From a bacterium (GTDB lineage Bacteria > Desulfobacterota > UBA8473), in the NCBI GenBank assembly GCA_009773075.1, contig WOUX01000034.1:1-7804 (forward strand): DNA of 7,804 nucleotides, written 5' to 3'. Within the stretch, counting starts at the first letter, position 1, and the number at the start of each line of letters is the position of its first letter. Below the pieces are notes generated by a model. The model saw only the letters and a program-made list of their open reading frames with translations, did no database searches and was not told the origin of the DNA. The translations under genes and the position numbers were made by a program. Shown one piece after another: positions 1 through 5,786 of the stretch.

Positions 1-1061
1 TCAGAAGCAACAGCCTTGATCCTATCGGTTTCTTTAACCCTTAATTCTTTGGCATCCTTGATGACTGTGTCCCCCTCTGCTACTGATGCAGCAACAGACA
101 GGATAGGAAGTTCGTCTATTGTTTTTGGTATGAGGTCTCCTTCAATTTTGGTTCCTTTAAGCCGGCTGGTTTTAACCAGTATGTCTGCTACAGGTTCTCC
201 CCATGTTTCATATTCATTCAATAATTGAATGTTTGCCCCCATTTTTTTCAATACTTCTAATATCCCAGTACGACTTGGATTTACCCCAACTCGCTTTAAG
301 AAAATCTCCGAATTTGGGATGACTGATGCCGCTACTATAAAAAAGGAAGCTGAAGAGATGTCCCCTGGAATCTCAATCTCCCTTCCATCCAAGTTTGATC
401 CACCGGCTATGCTGACTGAGTTGTCATCCCTTTTTAAATTGGCGCCAAAGAACCTGAGCATGCGCTCAGTGTGATCCCTTGATAGGGAAGGTTCGGTTAC
501 CTTTGTGACTCCATCAGCATAAAGACCGGCTAAAAGAATAGCCGATTTAACTTGGGCACTGGCAATAGGAGAGACATAATCAATAGGGTTTAGCCTTGTC
601 CCATTAATAGCCAGTGGAGCAAAATTACCGTTTCCCCTTCCCCAGATTTTAGCCCCCATTGAACTAAGAGGTTCGACAACTCTCTTCATGGGCCTCTTGC
701 GGAGGTATCTGTCCCCGGTAATTACAGAGAAAAACCTTTGTCCACTTAAAAGACCTGTTAAAAGACGGACAGTGGTTCCAGAGTTGCCAGCGTCTATAAC
801 GTCTTCAGGTTCGGCTAGAGCGTATAGCCCCCCACCATTTATTATCAGTTGGTCTCCTTTTGGCTCATCGACTTGAATGCCCATCATTCGAAATGCATTC
901 AGGGTTCTGAGATTGTCGTCACCTCTCGAGGCTCCTATAATTCTGGTCTTACCTTTTGCCAGAGAACCAATAATAACAGCCCTATGAGATATAGATTTAT
1001 CTCCAGGTACTGTTACTTCTCCTTTTAACCCTCCTTTTCGTTCAATGACTGTCTTTTCCAA
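1..1061 (-). CDS. aroA: 3-phosphoshikimate 1-carboxyvinyltransferase (EPSP synthase), C-terminus cut by window edge
   Basis: This enzyme joins phosphoenolpyruvate to shikimate-3-phosphate to give EPSP, the sixth step of the shikimate pathway, in the cytoplasm. The open frame gives 353 residues with no stop before the edge; the family is usually about 425-440 residues, so roughly 75-85 C-terminal residues lie outside. Visible motifs are PGDKSISHRA at 19-28 (K22 is the conserved substrate-binding lysine), AGNSGTTVRLL at 91-101, SAQVK at 168-172, RDHTE at 195-199, NPSR at 261-264, DELPIL at 316-321 and RVKETDRI at 341-348. The SAQxK and RxHxE motifs are those used to define class II enzymes. The frame upstream of residue 1 has no ATG or GTG before an in-frame TAG. 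The start is therefore taken as TTG at 1061-1059, with AAGG five bases upstream and a sensible N-terminus (MEKTVIERKGG). It is the last visible gene of the pheA-aroF-tyrA-aroA operon, 98 bases after tyrA. Confidence 0.95.
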   Translation of the reverse strand, partial: MEKTVIERKGGLKGEVTVPGDKSISHRAVIIGSLAKGKTRIIGASRGDDNLRTLNAFRMMGIQVDEPKGDQLIINGGGLYALAEPEDVIDAGNSGTTVRLLTGLLSGQRFFSVITGDRYLRKRPMKRVVEPLSSMGAKIWGRGNGNFAPLAINGTRLNPIDYVSPIASAQVKSAILLAGLYADGVTKVTEPSLSRDHTERMLRFFGANLKRDDNSVSIAGGSNLDGREIEIPGDISSASFFIVAASVIPNSEIFLKRVGVNPSRTGILEVLKKMGANIQLLNEYETWGEPVADILVKTSRLKGTKIEGDLIPKTIDELPILSVAASVAEGDTVIKDAKELRVKETDRIKAVAS

Positions 1062-1070
1062 TGTTACCTT
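1059..1070 (-). promoter_or_regulatory. Ribosome binding site and TTG start of aroA
   Basis: Read on the minus strand, AAGG at 1070-1067 is followed by five bases and then TTG at 1061-1059. This site decides the start: the in-frame stretch back to the nearest stop (TAG, about 50 bases upstream) contains no ATG or GTG, and the first in-frame ATG lies at codon 59, past the catalytic GDKS motif. CTG a few codons upstream is the only other conceivable start and has no comparable site. Confidence 0.7.
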
Positions 1071-1086
1071 ATTACCCAGGTGTTTA

Positions 1087-1139
1087 GGCTGAAGACCGAA
1101 GGCTGAAGTGTCCTAAAAGCCTTCCGCCTTCAGTCTATC
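1087..1139. repeat. Intergenic hairpin built of 7-base repeats (tyrA-aroA gap)
   Basis: On the plus strand, 1087-1107 reads as three 7-base units, GGCTGAA, GACCGAA and GGCTGAA. Positions 1119-1139 read as GCCTTCC, GCCTTCA and GTCTATC, which is the complementary pattern in the same register. The arms 1089-1103 and 1119-1133 form an inverted repeat with 13 of 15 bases matched and a 15-base loop. In the minus-strand transcript one mismatch becomes a G-U pair, leaving a single G-G mismatch. No T-run follows it in the direction of transcription, so it does not look like an intrinsic terminator. It fills most of the gap between tyrA and aroA and may be a dispersed intergenic repeat or a mRNA processing or stabilising hairpin; its function cannot be told from the sequence. 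Confidence 0.7.
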
Positions 1140-1159
1140 TACCTAAAGTAGTTACAAAT

Positions 1160-2032
1160 TTATTTAATAGCTCTCCTTACTTCTCTTGATTTTTGAAATT
1201 CGGATACCAGCTTTTCCGAGTCCTCTTCTGCAATGGCCCTCTTTATTTCCTCCAGGGATGATTGAAAATGAGTTATACTGTTCAGCACGTTTTCTTTGTT
1301 CATTAGAAAGATGTCTTTCCACATTGTAGGATGACTGGCTGCAATTCGTGTAAAATCTTTAAGTCCCCCGGCGGAGTATGACAATATGTCCTCTTTGGAA
1401 TCCTTGATATTGATTATAGCGTTTATCAGGGAGAATGCAACAACATGCGGCAAGTGGCTTACTACCGCAAAGATATGATCGTGTTCTGCCATATCCATTG
1501 AAATGACTTTACAACCGACTTTTTCCCACATAGTTTTGATTCTTTCAAAGGCGCTTCTGTTTGTTCTGGAAGTAGGGGTGAGTACACATTTGTGTCCAAT
1601 AAATAAGCAAGGATTTATAGCTTCAATTCCAGAATTCTCTGTTCCTGCAATGGGATGACCTCCAACGAAATATATATTATCATCATCATTGGGAATAAGT
1701 CTTTCCACACCTTTTACGATTTTTTCCTTTATGCTGCCTACATCCGTAATTATGCACCCATCTGGTATATACGGGACTGCTTTTTTGATTATCTCGATAA
1801 TTACTCCAGGAGGTGTAGCTACTACCACTAAGTCTACATCAGAAACACCTTCAGCAAGGTGGGTAGTATAACTGTCAATGGCGCCCAGATCAATGCCCTT
1901 TTTCAGATTTTTTTCATTCCTGCCTATCCCAACTACTTTTTTGAAGAGGTTTTCTCCCTTGGCGGCCTTTGCTAATGAACCTCCAATTAACCCTAATCCA
2001 ATAATTGCAACCTTGTCAAAGAGGCAGGCCAC
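1160..2032 (-). CDS. tyrA: Prephenate dehydrogenase (TyrA, no ACT domain)
   Basis: This enzyme oxidatively decarboxylates prephenate to 4-hydroxyphenylpyruvate, committing carbon to tyrosine. At 290 residues it is a monofunctional TyrA: an N-terminal Rossmann domain (about 6-165) with the dinucleotide motif GLGLIGGS at 12-19, then the helical dimerisation domain. Catalytic and substrate residues follow the Aquifex aeolicus enzyme with a constant offset of 21: H126 in GGHPIAG (H147 there), H196 in SHLPH (H217), R229 (R250) and S233 (S254). The protein ends about where the helical domain does, with no C-terminal ACT domain and no fused chorismate mutase, so mutase activity must come from PheA. 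The usual acidic residue after the second Rossmann strand is missing (GIGRN, 35-39), which may widen cofactor use to NADP+. The start is GTG, with AAGGAG (2047-2042) nine bases upstream inside the last codons of aroF. Only two bases separate it from the aroF stop, so the two genes are co-transcribed and probably translationally coupled. Confidence 0.96.
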   Translation of the reverse strand: MACLFDKVAIIGLGLIGGSLAKAAKGENLFKKVVGIGRNEKNLKKGIDLGAIDSYTTHLAEGVSDVDLVVVATPPGVIIEIIKKAVPYIPDGCIITDVGSIKEKIVKGVERLIPNDDDNIYFVGGHPIAGTENSGIEAINPCLFIGHKCVLTPTSRTNRSAFERIKTMWEKVGCKVISMDMAEHDHIFAVVSHLPHVVAFSLINAIINIKDSKEDILSYSAGGLKDFTRIAASHPTMWKDIFLMNKENVLNSITHFQSSLEEIKRAIAEEDSEKLVSEFQKSREVRRAIK

Positions 2033-2034
2033 TC

Positions 2035-3048
2035 TTACAAACTCCTTCCTACAGCATTGGCTATGTTTCGCAGATCATTCATCAGGTTCTTAAACCTATC
2101 GGGTTTCAAGGATTGAGGTCCGTCAGAAAGGGCATCCTGTGGGGAAGGGTGTACCTCAATCATTAATCCGTCTGCTCCAGCCGCAATAGCAGCTCTCGAT
2201 ACCGGTCCAACCAGATTCCATTTGCCAACGGCATGGCTTGGATCTATAATTATGGGAAGATGACTAAGCTCCTTAATTATTGGAATAGCGCTTATGTCAA
2301 GGGTATTCCGGGTAGACGTTTCAAATGTTCTAATCCCCCTCTCGCATAGTATTATCTGCTTATTTCCCTGGGATGCAATGTATTCTGCAGACATGAGAAG
2401 CTCCAGTATAGTAGAACTGAAACCTCTTTTAAGGATAACAGGTTTTTTGATGGTGCCAACCTCTTTCAATAGACGGAAATTCTGCATATTTCTAGTGCCA
2501 ATCTGAATTATATCAGCATATTCACAGACCATGTCAATATCTCTGGGGTCCATCAATTCAGTGACTACCATCAAGCCTGTGCTTTTCCTCGCTTCTGCAA
2601 GATACCTCAACCCTTCTTCACCCAGCCCCTGAAAGCTGTAAGGTGAAGTTCTGGGTTTGAAAGCACCTCCCCGAAGAAACTTTGTTCCTGTTTTTTCAAT
2701 GGATTGAGCCACATCCAAAAGCATCTCTCGACCTTCTACAGCACATGGTCCAGCAATAACCTGTATCCTGTTGCCGCCTATCTCAACTCCATTGAGGTTT
2801 ATTATTGTGTTGTCCTTTTTGAATTCCCTGCTAACCAGTTTGTAAGGCTTTAATATTGGTACTATCTTTTCAACACTGGGAAGAGACTCTAATGATTGAC
2901 TGTGGAGTATGGCATCCTCTCCAACAACACCAATAATGGTGCGCTCCTTTCCCTTTGAAATATGGACAGCCAAACCCAGATCTTCGATCTTTTTTATAAC
3001 GCGATTAAAATCATCTTCAGTGCACGTTGGTTTTAATACTACAATCAT
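2035..3048 (-). CDS. aroF: 3-deoxy-7-phosphoheptulonate (DAHP) synthase, type I-beta with N-terminal ferredoxin-like domain
   Basis: This enzyme condenses phosphoenolpyruvate with erythrose-4-phosphate to DAHP, the entry step of the aromatic pathway. Its 337 residues match the Thermotoga maritima type: a ferredoxin-like regulatory domain (about 1-70) and a TIM barrel (about 90-335). Metal ligands sit at C102 (AGPCAVEG), H272 (DPSHAVG), E298 (MIEVHPSP) and D309, the same numbers as in the Thermotoga enzyme. Substrate-binding motifs include LRGGAFKPRTSPYSFQG at 125-141, GTRNMQN at 184-190 and LKRG at 206-209. In the Thermotoga family the N-terminal domain confers feedback inhibition by tyrosine and, more weakly, phenylalanine, so similar control is likely here but is inferred. 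It starts at ATG with GAAGG seven to eight bases upstream, 18 bases after the pheA stop, in the middle of the operon. The symbol aroF is used by convention; aroG would be equally acceptable. Confidence 0.96.
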   Translation of the reverse strand: MIVVLKPTCTEDDFNRVIKKIEDLGLAVHISKGKERTIIGVVGEDAILHSQSLESLPSVEKIVPILKPYKLVSREFKKDNTIINLNGVEIGGNRIQVIAGPCAVEGREMLLDVAQSIEKTGTKFLRGGAFKPRTSPYSFQGLGEEGLRYLAEARKSTGLMVVTELMDPRDIDMVCEYADIIQIGTRNMQNFRLLKEVGTIKKPVILKRGFSSTILELLMSAEYIASQGNKQIILCERGIRTFETSTRNTLDISAIPIIKELSHLPIIIDPSHAVGKWNLVGPVSRAAIAAGADGLMIEVHPSPQDALSDGPQSLKPDRFKNLMNDLRNIANAVGRSL

Positions 3049-3066
3049 GCTATTTCCTTCTAGGTT

Positions 3067-4149
3067 CTATTTTTTTATACTCCTGGGATATGATCCCAAT
3101 ATCTTTAGAAACAAAGAATTTTTGTTCAATTCATCCAGGGCATTTTTTACATTTTTGTCAGAGATGTGTCCCTCCATGTCCAAAAAGAATATATACTCCC
3201 ATGCCTTTTTCTTGAGAGGCCTTGACTCAATCTTTGTCAGATTGATACTATTCCTGGCAAAGGGTTCTAGCATTAAGTGTAAAGCCCCAACTTCATCTTT
3301 GACTGAAAACATGATGGATGTTTTATCATTGCCGCTCTTTTCAGGTTCCTTTTTGCCGATTACGAGAAACCTGGTAAAATTATTGATGTTATCCTCAATC
3401 TTTCTTCTTACTATACTTAGATCATAAAGGGTAGCGGCAAACTCGCTGGCAATAGCAGCAACTGATGGATCATCGGATGCATTCTGGGCAGCCAAAGCGG
3501 TACTTGCTACATCAAGTATAGGTATATTTGGCAGATTATTTCCAAGCCAATTACGACATTGAGCAATAGCATGGGAATGAGAATACACCTTCTCGATATT
3601 TTCCATCTTACCTGTTTTCGACAGAAGATGATGAGATATCTCTAATAAAATCTCTGCGCATATCTTTAGATTGTAGTCAACAAACATATCAAGGGTATTG
3701 CTGACCACTCCTTCAGTTGAATTCTCTATCGGGACAACTCCAAAATTGACTCTATCTCGTTCTACTTCATCAAATATTTCAGGGATATTCCTTTTCTGTA
3801 CAAAATCTGCTGATAAGCCGAAGTGATGAATAGATGCTATGTGAGTAAAAGTGGCTTTAGGACCCAGGTATGCGATTTTAATGGGTTGCTCAAGGGAGAG
3901 GGAAGCAGAGATTATCTCTCTAAAGACAGTCTTTATAGCCTCGTTTGTAAAAGGGCCTTTATTTATCTTTGTTAATCTCTCATATATTTTGAGTTCTCTT
4001 TCTGGTGCATAAAAATCCATATCGTTTTCGGCTTTAGTTTTAGCAATCTTAATTGCTAATTCAGCCCTTTTATTGAGTAATTTGAGTATTCCTGTATCAA
4101 TATGGTCGATTTTATCACGTGAGACATCTAATTCACTCCGGTTACTCAC
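3067..4149 (-). CDS. pheA: Bifunctional chorismate mutase / prephenate dehydratase (P-protein) with ACT domain
   Basis: This enzyme turns chorismate into prephenate and then phenylpyruvate, the precursor of phenylalanine. The 360 residues are three domains in the usual P-protein order. The AroQ-type mutase occupies about 1-88, with R11, R28, K39 and E52 at the positions of the E. coli active site. The prephenate dehydratase occupies about 90-267, beginning IAYLGPKATFTH and containing VVPIENSTEGVV (138-149) and NFTRF (257-261), whose T259 is the conserved catalytic threonine. The ACT domain, about 276-358, carries GAL (288-290) and ESRP (308-311), the motifs that bind phenylalanine, so feedback inhibition by Phe is expected. 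The start is GTG, eight bases after a very strong GGGGAGGAGG. A tempting ATG two bases upstream is followed at once by TGA and cannot be the start. It is the first gene of the aromatic operon, preceded by its own candidate promoter and a long leader. Confidence 0.97.
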   Translation of the reverse strand: MSNRSELDVSRDKIDHIDTGILKLLNKRAELAIKIAKTKAENDMDFYAPERELKIYERLTKINKGPFTNEAIKTVFREIISASLSLEQPIKIAYLGPKATFTHIASIHHFGLSADFVQKRNIPEIFDEVERDRVNFGVVPIENSTEGVVSNTLDMFVDYNLKICAEILLEISHHLLSKTGKMENIEKVYSHSHAIAQCRNWLGNNLPNIPILDVASTALAAQNASDDPSVAAIASEFAATLYDLSIVRRKIEDNINNFTRFLVIGKKEPEKSGNDKTSIMFSVKDEVGALHLMLEPFARNSINLTKIESRPLKKKAWEYIFFLDMEGHISDKNVKNALDELNKNSLFLKILGSYPRSIKK

Positions 4150-4167
4150 ATTTTAGTCCTCCTCCCC
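4147..4167 (-). promoter_or_regulatory. Strong ribosome binding site and GTG start of pheA
   Basis: Read on the minus strand, GGGGAGGAGG at 4167-4158 lies eight bases before GTG at 4149-4147. The context is AAAATGTGAGT. The ATG overlapping the GTG in another frame is followed directly by TGA, so only the GTG opens the long frame. The next in-frame ATG is codon 44, which would delete half of the chorismate mutase domain. Confidence 0.8.
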
Positions 4168-4183
4168 AAAAATGTTTAGTAGT

Positions 4184-4247
4184 TTACGCTAGAAAACTTC
4201 CTTTTTTACCGGCTAGCGCAAGTTTTTTGACTCATCCAGAAACTTGC
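4184..4247 (-). promoter_or_regulatory. Two mutually exclusive hairpins in the pheA leader (possible attenuator-like element)
   Basis: The first hairpin pairs GCAAGTTT (4247-4240) with AAACTTGC (4225-4218), a perfect 8-bp stem with a 14-base loop. The second pairs TTGCGCTAG (4221-4213) with CTAGCGTAA (4192-4184), nine RNA pairs including one G-U, with a 20-base loop. They share bases 4221-4218, so the full stems cannot form together. The second hairpin ends 16 bases before the pheA Shine-Dalgarno. No U-tract follows directly; a run of five T lies farther on, at about 4173-4169, so termination is not obvious. A regulatory role is inferred from geometry only. Confidence 0.4.
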
Positions 4248-4359
4248 TTCAGGCGTATTCAGAAACTCTCTGCCATAGGCGGATTTGCTTCAAAGGAAAT
4301 TTTAATTTTTCAAGATGAACTTAGTAAACTTTGCAAAATTGTCTATGCTTGACTGATTC

Positions 4360-4412
4360 TTTGCATTTGTAATAAAAAAATCATTCTAACTTAAATAGAT
4401 AGAAAATGCAAA
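4360..4412. promoter_or_regulatory. Inverted repeat flanking the pheA promoter (candidate operator)
   Basis: TTTGCATTT at 4360-4368 and its exact reverse complement AAATGCAAA at 4404-4412 are separated by 35 bases. Their centres are 44 bases apart, close to four DNA turns. One arm covers the proposed -35 element and the other falls just past the proposed transcription start, which is the placement expected of a repressor acting at two sites. The region is AT-rich, so chance must be considered, and no regulator is identifiable. Confidence 0.35.
4383..4411 (-). promoter_or_regulatory. Candidate sigma-70 promoter of the pheA-aroF-tyrA-aroA operon
   Basis: On the minus strand, TTGCAT at 4411-4406 (half of the consensus -35 bases) is followed by a 17-base spacer and TAGAAT at 4388-4383 (five of six -10 bases). 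Transcription would start near 4376, giving a leader of about 225 nt before pheA. This is the best match I found in the gap, but the -35 element is weak. Confidence 0.45.
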
Positions 4413-4480
4413 CCTTTTTTAGCATAGTGTTGGAAAAGGGAAGGTACTTTCGGAGAATATCCGGTTAGGCAGATTATCTT

Positions 4481-5689
4481 TTAACCAATAGCTGATGCCA
4501 TCTTAAATATAGGTAGATACATGGCTATTACTAAGCCGCCAAGAACAACACCCAGAAAAACCATTAGCATAGGTTCAAGCATGGCGGTCAAAGTATCAAC
4601 TGCGGCATCGACTTCATCATCATAGAAGTCTGCGATCTTTCCAAGCATGGCATCCAGGGCACCGGTAGCTTCCCCCACAGCTATCATTCTGACTACCATA
4701 GGCGGGAAAACCTTGCTCTCAGCCAAGGGTTCGGCTATGGTTCGGCCTTCACTGATACCTGCTTTTGTGTAGTATATCGAACGTTCCACTGTCTTATTCC
4801 CGGCTGTCTTAGCTGTAATGTCCAGACCATCCAATATTGGTACGCCGCTGGAAATCATGGTTCCCAATGTCCTGGTAAATTTAGCAACCGCAGCTTTCCT
4901 TATCAACGGTCCAAATACAGGGAGTTTAAGGACAAAGTCATCAATGATGGTTTTCCCCTTTTCCGTATTATGGAATTTTTTGAAGGCAACTACCAATACG
5001 AATAGACTCCCAGCAATATATATAATGCTGCTCTTCAATATCTCACTTATCTTAATTACGATTTGAGTAGGGGCGGGGAGTGCCGCACCAAACTCCGCAA
5101 ACATCTTTTGGAAAACAGGGATGACAAAGAGAAGCAGCACAACAACTACAACAACAGCAACTCCCAAGATACTAATAGGATAAACCATTGCCCCCTTAAC
5201 CTTCTTCTTTAGCTTCATCGTCTTCTCTATATAGCCTGCCAGTCTATTCAGGATAGAATCTAATATGCCTCCCACCTCACCAGCCGCCACTAAGTTGACA
5301 TACAGCTCATCGAATAGGTTCGGATGTTTTTTAAGTGCATCAGTAAAAGTCGCTCCCCCTTCTATATCCCCTTTTATCTGAACAAGTATCTTTTTAAAGG
5401 TCTTGTTATCCTGTTGGGATGAGAGTATATCCAGTGCCTGTACCAAAGGAAGTCCAGCGTCTATCATAGTAGAAAACTGGCGGGTGAAGATAACCAGATC
5501 ATTCTCCGTAACCTTTGGTTGAAAAAAAGCAATATTTTCAAATAGGTCTTTTGGCTTTGCCTTGATCTTGCTTGGTGTGATCTTTTGTCTTCCAAGCTGC
5601 ATCCTCACAGCAGATTCTGAAACTGCCTCAATTTCCCCTTTCTGAATCTTGCCCTGCCGTGTTTTCCCTTCCCAGATATATACTGGCAT
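4481..5689 (-). CDS. pilC: Type IV pilus inner-membrane platform protein PilC (GspF family)
   Basis: This polytopic inner-membrane protein forms the platform on which the PilB ATPase acts to add pilin subunits to the fibre base. The length of 402 residues is normal. An N-terminal cytoplasmic segment (MPVYIWEG...) resembles the PilC/GspF start. Two repeated GspF domains follow, about 66-190 and 268-392, each opening with the family pattern of an FTRxxxTMIxxGxPxxxxLDI type (FTRQFSTMIDAGLPL at 68-82; FTRTLGTMISSGVPI at 271-285). The motif AAGEVGG at 135-141 and its counterpart AVGEATG at 337-343 mark the two repeats. Hydrophobic segments lie at about 171-194, 221-236 and 372-395. It starts at ATG with a GGAG seven bases upstream, 97 bases after pilB, and should be co-transcribed with it. 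GspF of a type II secretion system is the alternative; the MshEN-type PilB partner and the absence of gsp neighbours favour a pilus. Confidence 0.93.
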   Translation of the reverse strand: MPVYIWEGKTRQGKIQKGEIEAVSESAVRMQLGRQKITPSKIKAKPKDLFENIAFFQPKVTENDLVIFTRQFSTMIDAGLPLVQALDILSSQQDNKTFKKILVQIKGDIEGGATFTDALKKHPNLFDELYVNLVAAGEVGGILDSILNRLAGYIEKTMKLKKKVKGAMVYPISILGVAVVVVVVLLLFVIPVFQKMFAEFGAALPAPTQIVIKISEILKSSIIYIAGSLFVLVVAFKKFHNTEKGKTIIDDFVLKLPVFGPLIRKAAVAKFTRTLGTMISSGVPILDGLDITAKTAGNKTVERSIYYTKAGISEGRTIAEPLAESKVFPPMVVRMIAVGEATGALDAMLGKIADFYDDEVDAAVDTLTAMLEPMLMVFLGVVLGGLVIAMYLPIFKMASAIG

Positions 5690-5728
5690 GGTTTATCTCC
5701 TCAAAAAACAAACTTTATTTGGGCAACA

Positions 5729-5781
5729 GGCTGTTCAGTATTCATTCTCTGACAGCCAACTCTGAACCGTGAACGGCGAAC
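5729..5781. repeat. Small hairpin and three 7-base repeats in the pilB-pilC gap
   Basis: On the plus strand, GGCTGTTCAG (5729-5738) faces CTGACAGCC (5749-5757), a nine-pair stem with a one-base bulge and a 10-base loop. Next to it, 5761-5781 reads TCTGAAC, CGTGAAC and GGCGAAC, three consecutive 7-base units ending in GAAC. This recalls the 7-base periodicity in the tyrA-aroA gap, although the units differ. No T-run accompanies the stem in the direction of transcription, so termination is unlikely. Confidence 0.55.
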
Positions 5782-5786
5782 TATAC

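Larger units (their letters stand above)
4150..4480 (-). other. Gene-free gap between pilC and pheA: promoter region and leader
   Basis: These 331 bases contain no credible gene on either strand. Read toward pheA they hold a candidate promoter (4411-4383), a 9-bp inverted repeat around it (4412-4404 and 4368-4360), an AT-rich stretch, two overlapping hairpins (4247-4184) and the pheA ribosome binding site. The only small frames in the leader are MQRISQA, MAESF and MSQKTCASR. None has a ribosome binding site or runs of Phe codons, so a classical phe leader peptide is not visible. No T-box GGTGG motif is seen. Just after pilC there are only 4-5 bp stems (for example GGTTA with TAACC, 4487-4464), not a convincing terminator, so read-through from pilBC into pheA is possible. 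Confidence 0.6.

Noticed and set aside
1062..1159. Intrinsic terminator between tyrA and aroA
   Set aside because: The hairpin is good, but no T-run follows it on the minus strand, and aroA directly downstream has no promoter I can recognise.
2909..3427. Plus-strand open frame of 172 codons opposite aroF and pheA
   Set aside because: It lies fully antisense to two strongly supported enzymes and its translation resembles no family; it is a shadow of their codons.
4200..4295. Cyclic di-GMP (GEMM-type) riboswitch suggested by GCAAATCCGCC and AGCCGG pieces on the minus strand
   Set aside because: The fragments are in roughly the right order, but the GGGACGCAAAGCC-like core and the expected helices are missing.
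4119..4352. Plus-strand open frame of 77 codons covering part of the pilC-pheA gap
   Set aside because: It overlaps the pheA start, has no clear ribosome binding site and a low-complexity, unfamiliar sequence; the gap reads better as promoter and leader.
4150..4376. phe leader peptide or T-box in the pheA leader
   Set aside because: The small frames contain at most one Phe codon and no ribosome binding site, and the conserved T-box GGTGG sequence is not present.
4464..4487. Terminator just after pilC
   Set aside because: Only a 5-bp stem (GGTTA/TAACC) and a neighbouring 4-bp stem are present, without a T-run.
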